From Roseovarius litorisediminis (GTDB lineage: Bacteria > Pseudomonadota > Alphaproteobacteria > Rhodobacterales > Rhodobacteraceae), in NCBI RefSeq assembly GCF_900172295.1, contig NZ_FWFL01000009.1, positions 101,946 to 165,945 on the forward strand: 64,000 nucleotides of DNA. The letters run 5' to 3'. The position numbers and the translations under genes were made by a program. Under the pieces are notes generated by a model, which saw only the letters and a list, made by a program, of their open reading frames with translations, did no database searches and had not been told where the DNA came from. The first letter of the stretch is position 1. Each line of letters starts with the position of its first letter. Below are positions 63,053 through 64,000 of the stretch, piece after piece.

Positions 63053-63274
63053 ATGAAAAAAGACATTCACCCCGATTATCACATGATCGACGTAAAGATG
63101 ACCGACGGCACGATCGTCCAGATGCGCTCGACCTATGGCAAAGAAGGCGACACGCTGGCGCTTGACATCGACCCAAGCGTGCACCCCGCATGGACCGGCG
63201 GCGGCGCCCGCCTTATGGATGCCGGCGGCCGCGTGTCGAAGTTCAAAAACAAATACGCCGGTCTGGGCTTCTAA
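63053..63274 (+). CDS. rpmE: 50S ribosomal protein L31
   Basis: A 73-residue L31. [20 protein letters not shown] and the tail [12 protein letters not shown] match. It lacks the zinc-binding CxxC pair of the C+ form, so it is the C- type common in alphaproteobacteria. It ends with a clear terminator and is co-transcribed with rplS. Confidence 0.95.
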   Translation: MKKDIHPDYHMIDVKMTDGTIVQMRSTYGKEGDTLALDIDPSVHPAWTGGGARLMDAGGRVSKFKNKYAGLGF

Positions 63275-63298
63275 GCTTTTTCAGACGGCTGGCACTAC

Positions 63299-63333
63299 AA
63301 ACGCCGCTCCTGTCACGGGGGCGGCGTTTTTTG
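63299..63333 (+). terminator. Terminator of rplS-rpmE
   Basis: AACGCCGCTCC, a 6-base loop, GGGGCGGCGTT followed by TTTT; 25 bp past the rpmE stop. Confidence 0.85.
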
Positions 63334-63390
63334 TTGGGTGCAGGGTGGGTGAAACCCACTCGCCCAAAGCATAATTTCCCAAAGCAATGG

Positions 63391-64000
63391 TCGCTTCGAG
63401 CCTATTTTGTTGAAAAACTCTTCCTTGATCGAAGTCTGAACTGCTGATTCAATTCCTGTAATCGAGGGGGAGGACCGGCGATGATGGGACCGAGGCAGGA
63501 AGCGCAACCGGCGCTGTTCTACGAGTTCTCGCTTGAGGATCATGTCCCACAGGATCACCTGCTGCGCTCCATCGACCGGTTCGTCGATCTTGGCGGCATC
63601 CGCACGCATCTTGCGGAGTTCTACAGCCACACGGGCCGCCCCTCCGTCGATCCCGAACTGCTGATCCGCATGCTGTTGGTCGGCTATTGCTTCGGTATCC
63701 GGTCCGAGCGACGGCTCTGCGAAGAGGTGCATCTGAACCTCGCTTATCGGTGGTTCTGCCGCCTTGATCTGAACGACCGCATCCCCGATCACTCGACGTT
63801 TTCAAAAAACCGGCATGGTCGGTTTCGCGACAGCGAACTTCTGCGCCACCTGTTCGAGGGGACCGTCGCGCGCTGCATCGCGGAAGGTCTGGTCAGCGGT
63901 CAGCGCATGGCGATTGATGCAAGCCTGATCGAAGCAGATGCCAACAAACAGAACTCGACGCCGAAGGAGGACTGGGACGTCTCGCAGATTGATCCAGCCG
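63391..64000 (+). mobile_element. IS1182-type insertion sequence, left part
   Basis: The transposase gene begins at 63481 and runs off the window. Upstream, about 63391-63420 (TCGCTTCGAG, CCTATTTTGT, TGAAAAACTC) looks like the terminal region of IS1182 relatives, whose ends carry a TTGTTGAAAAA-type sequence. The exact end and target duplication cannot be fixed without the right end. Confidence 0.7.
63481..64000 (+). CDS. IS1182 family transposase, partial
   Basis: 173 codons open to the window end with no stop. The N-terminal DUF772 part reads LFYEFSLEDHVPQDHLLRSI, GRPSVDPELLIRMLLVGYCF, then GIRSERRLCEEVHLNLAYRW and IPDHSTFSKNRHGRFRD. The first catalytic Asp of the DDE set is probably in MAIDASLIEADANKQNS. 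ATG ATG start; GAGGGGGAGGA upstream is a strong ribosome site. Truncation here is due to the window edge only. Confidence 0.88.
   Translation, partial: MMGPRQEAQPALFYEFSLEDHVPQDHLLRSIDRFVDLGGIRTHLAEFYSHTGRPSVDPELLIRMLLVGYCFGIRSERRLCEEVHLNLAYRWFCRLDLNDRIPDHSTFSKNRHGRFRDSELLRHLFEGTVARCIAEGLVSGQRMAIDASLIEADANKQNSTPKEDWDVSQIDPA

Overview
The window reads as a chromosomal segment of a marine-type alphaproteobacterium of the Rhodobacteraceae (Roseobacter group). This rests on GC-rich coding sequence, a ccoNOQP/ccoGHIS cbb3 oxidase locus with FnrL-like boxes, a RutR-controlled reductive pyrimidine pathway, a SPOR-tailed D,D-carboxypeptidase, DUF1194/DUF2270 genes, and an alphaproteobacterial 4.5S-type SRP RNA. 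Almost everything is chromosomal housekeeping or catabolic DNA. No prophage, CRISPR array, tRNA or rRNA gene was seen. Gene families were assigned by reading protein sequence and motifs; no database search was possible.

Layout. (1) 1-5.2 kb: GNAT acetyltransferase, GFA-type zinc protein, lipoprotein, an lrgAB-like pair, cobO, a DUF4062 gene broken by one in-frame amber codon, and two overlapping Lin0512-family genes. (2) 5.2-19 kb: a pyrimidine catabolic locus: FCD-type GntR regulator, preT, a SAM methyltransferase, preA, rutR and a second RutR-like TetR gene, then a divergent operon of pydC-like amidase, a small unknown protein, dihydropyrimidinase and a NitT/TauT-type ABC importer with an NMT1/THI5-like binding protein. 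Four RutR-like palindromes lie in front of these units. (3) 19-34 kb: D-Ala-D-Ala carboxypeptidase, Hint-domain protein, ccoSIHG, DUF2270, LysR with two small ORFs, ccoPQON, universal stress protein, DUF1194 protein. (4) 34-46 kb: yejABEF-type peptide importer, a two-heme membrane cytochrome c with an EEPAA-repeat linker, pheA, SRPBCC protein, nudC, cpdB-like nucleotidase. (5) 46-50.5 kb: SRP RNA, FAD-linked oxidase, ClC channel, trmD. (6) 50.8-62.2 kb: two ABC operons, one polyamine-type, the other lacI-led and ending in a phosphodiesterase, with an iron alcohol dehydrogenase between them. This block separates trmD from rplS, genes that are usually close. (7) 62.6-64 kb: rplS, rpmE, and the left part of an IS1182-type element that runs off the window.

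How genes work together. PreTA reduces uracil/thymine, the hydantoinase-type enzyme opens the ring and the M20-type amidase removes the carbamoyl group; the adjacent ABC system probably imports the pyrimidine or a related ring compound. CcoGHIS builds the copper/heme centres of the CcoNOQP oxidase, and both operons carry an FNR-type box. The lacI-led operon has a perfect LacI-type operator in front of its first gene and overlapping gene ends, so it is probably one transcription unit.

Most interesting leads: the RutR-like site set joining the pyrimidine genes and the unexplained genes inside that locus (methyltransferase, 141-aa protein, second TetR); a dispersed 23-bp intergenic element with four copies here, two forming an inverted pair inside an operon; the recent-looking Trp-to-amber change in the DUF4062 gene; and the unassigned transporter/phosphodiesterase cluster between trmD and rplS.
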